From: Acidobacteriota bacterium
GTDB lineage: Bacteria > Acidobacteriota > Terriglobia > Terriglobales > Acidobacteriaceae
Assembly: GCA_021779695.1 (NCBI GenBank)
Contig: JAJYAE010000297.1
Coordinates: 1-5,529 of the forward strand
Length of the DNA stretch: 5,529 nt
Direction of reading: 5' to 3'
The notes under the pieces were generated by a model. The model searched no databases. It saw nothing but the letters and a program-made list of their open reading frames with translations, and had not been told where the DNA came from. Below are positions 5,441 through 5,529 of this stretch, piece after piece (position 1 is the stretch's first letter; each line of letters opens with the position of its first letter). A program made the position numbers and the translations under genes.

Positions 5441-5529
5441 CGTTTGGGCCATTCTCCGGGTCTTTTGGAACTCATTCCGTGCGGTTTGCGTATCCGATTG
5501 CAGTTGATTGAGCGTCAGCCCGGATTGCG
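5441..5529. other. Non-coding right edge after the pstS terminator
   Basis: These 89 bases show no supported gene start. Transporter subunit genes (pstC, pstA, pstB) commonly follow pstS and could begin beyond the edge, with this stretch as their leader. I see no clear promoter or ribosome site. Confidence 0.3.

Noticed and set aside
5508..5529. TTG with an open frame to the right edge, possible start of a downstream pst gene
   Set aside because: There is no Shine-Dalgarno sequence before it, and seven codons are too few to recognise a protein.
1..5529. CRISPR array, insertion sequence, tRNA or prophage signal
   Set aside because: No regularly spaced repeats, terminal inverted repeats with a transposase, cloverleaf-like sequence or phage protein was seen on either strand.

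Overview
The window looks like a chromosomal segment of a Gram-negative, moderately GC-rich bacterium. The style of the phosphate-response genes and of the periplasmic phosphate-binding protein (type I signal peptide, no lipoprotein box) would fit a soil Acidobacteriota such as the Acidobacteriaceae. That assignment is inferred from protein style, not from a marker gene. I see no insertion sequence, integrase, tRNA, CRISPR array or other sign of a mobile region.

Layout. Bases 2-112 hold the last 36 codons of an unidentified gene that begins outside the window; its stop codon lies in a perfect 12-bp hairpin. Next comes a SAM-dependent methyltransferase of the trans-aconitate methyltransferase (Tam) type, ending at 944. 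An in-frame TAA stands where the family has a tyrosine near the N-terminus, so the gene is either damaged or restarts at a GTG. Two abutting hairpins fill part of the space before the convergent aquaporin gene (minus strand, 1090-1773). A divergent intergenic region of about 316 bases separates the aquaporin from the phosphate-response block.

The right half is a phosphate-starvation module on the plus strand: a PhoB-type response regulator (TTG start, 2090-2788), a PhoR-type membrane histidine kinase (2827-4266) and the high-affinity phosphate-binding protein PstS (GTG start, 4383-5384). A perfect 16-bp hairpin terminator follows PstS. In the established Pho scheme, PhoR senses the state of the Pst transporter and phosphorylates PhoB, and PhoB activates pst genes. 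The regulators lying directly upstream of pstS fit that feedback circuit. The transporter's membrane and ATPase subunits (pstC, pstA, pstB) and phoU are not in the window and may lie just downstream.

I found no convincing new biological system. The points most worth a second look are the nonsense codon in the methyltransferase, the Thr-to-Val change in the aquaporin selectivity filter, the inverted repeat and 11-bp-phased repeat upstream of phoB, and the strong terminator that separates pstS from whatever follows.
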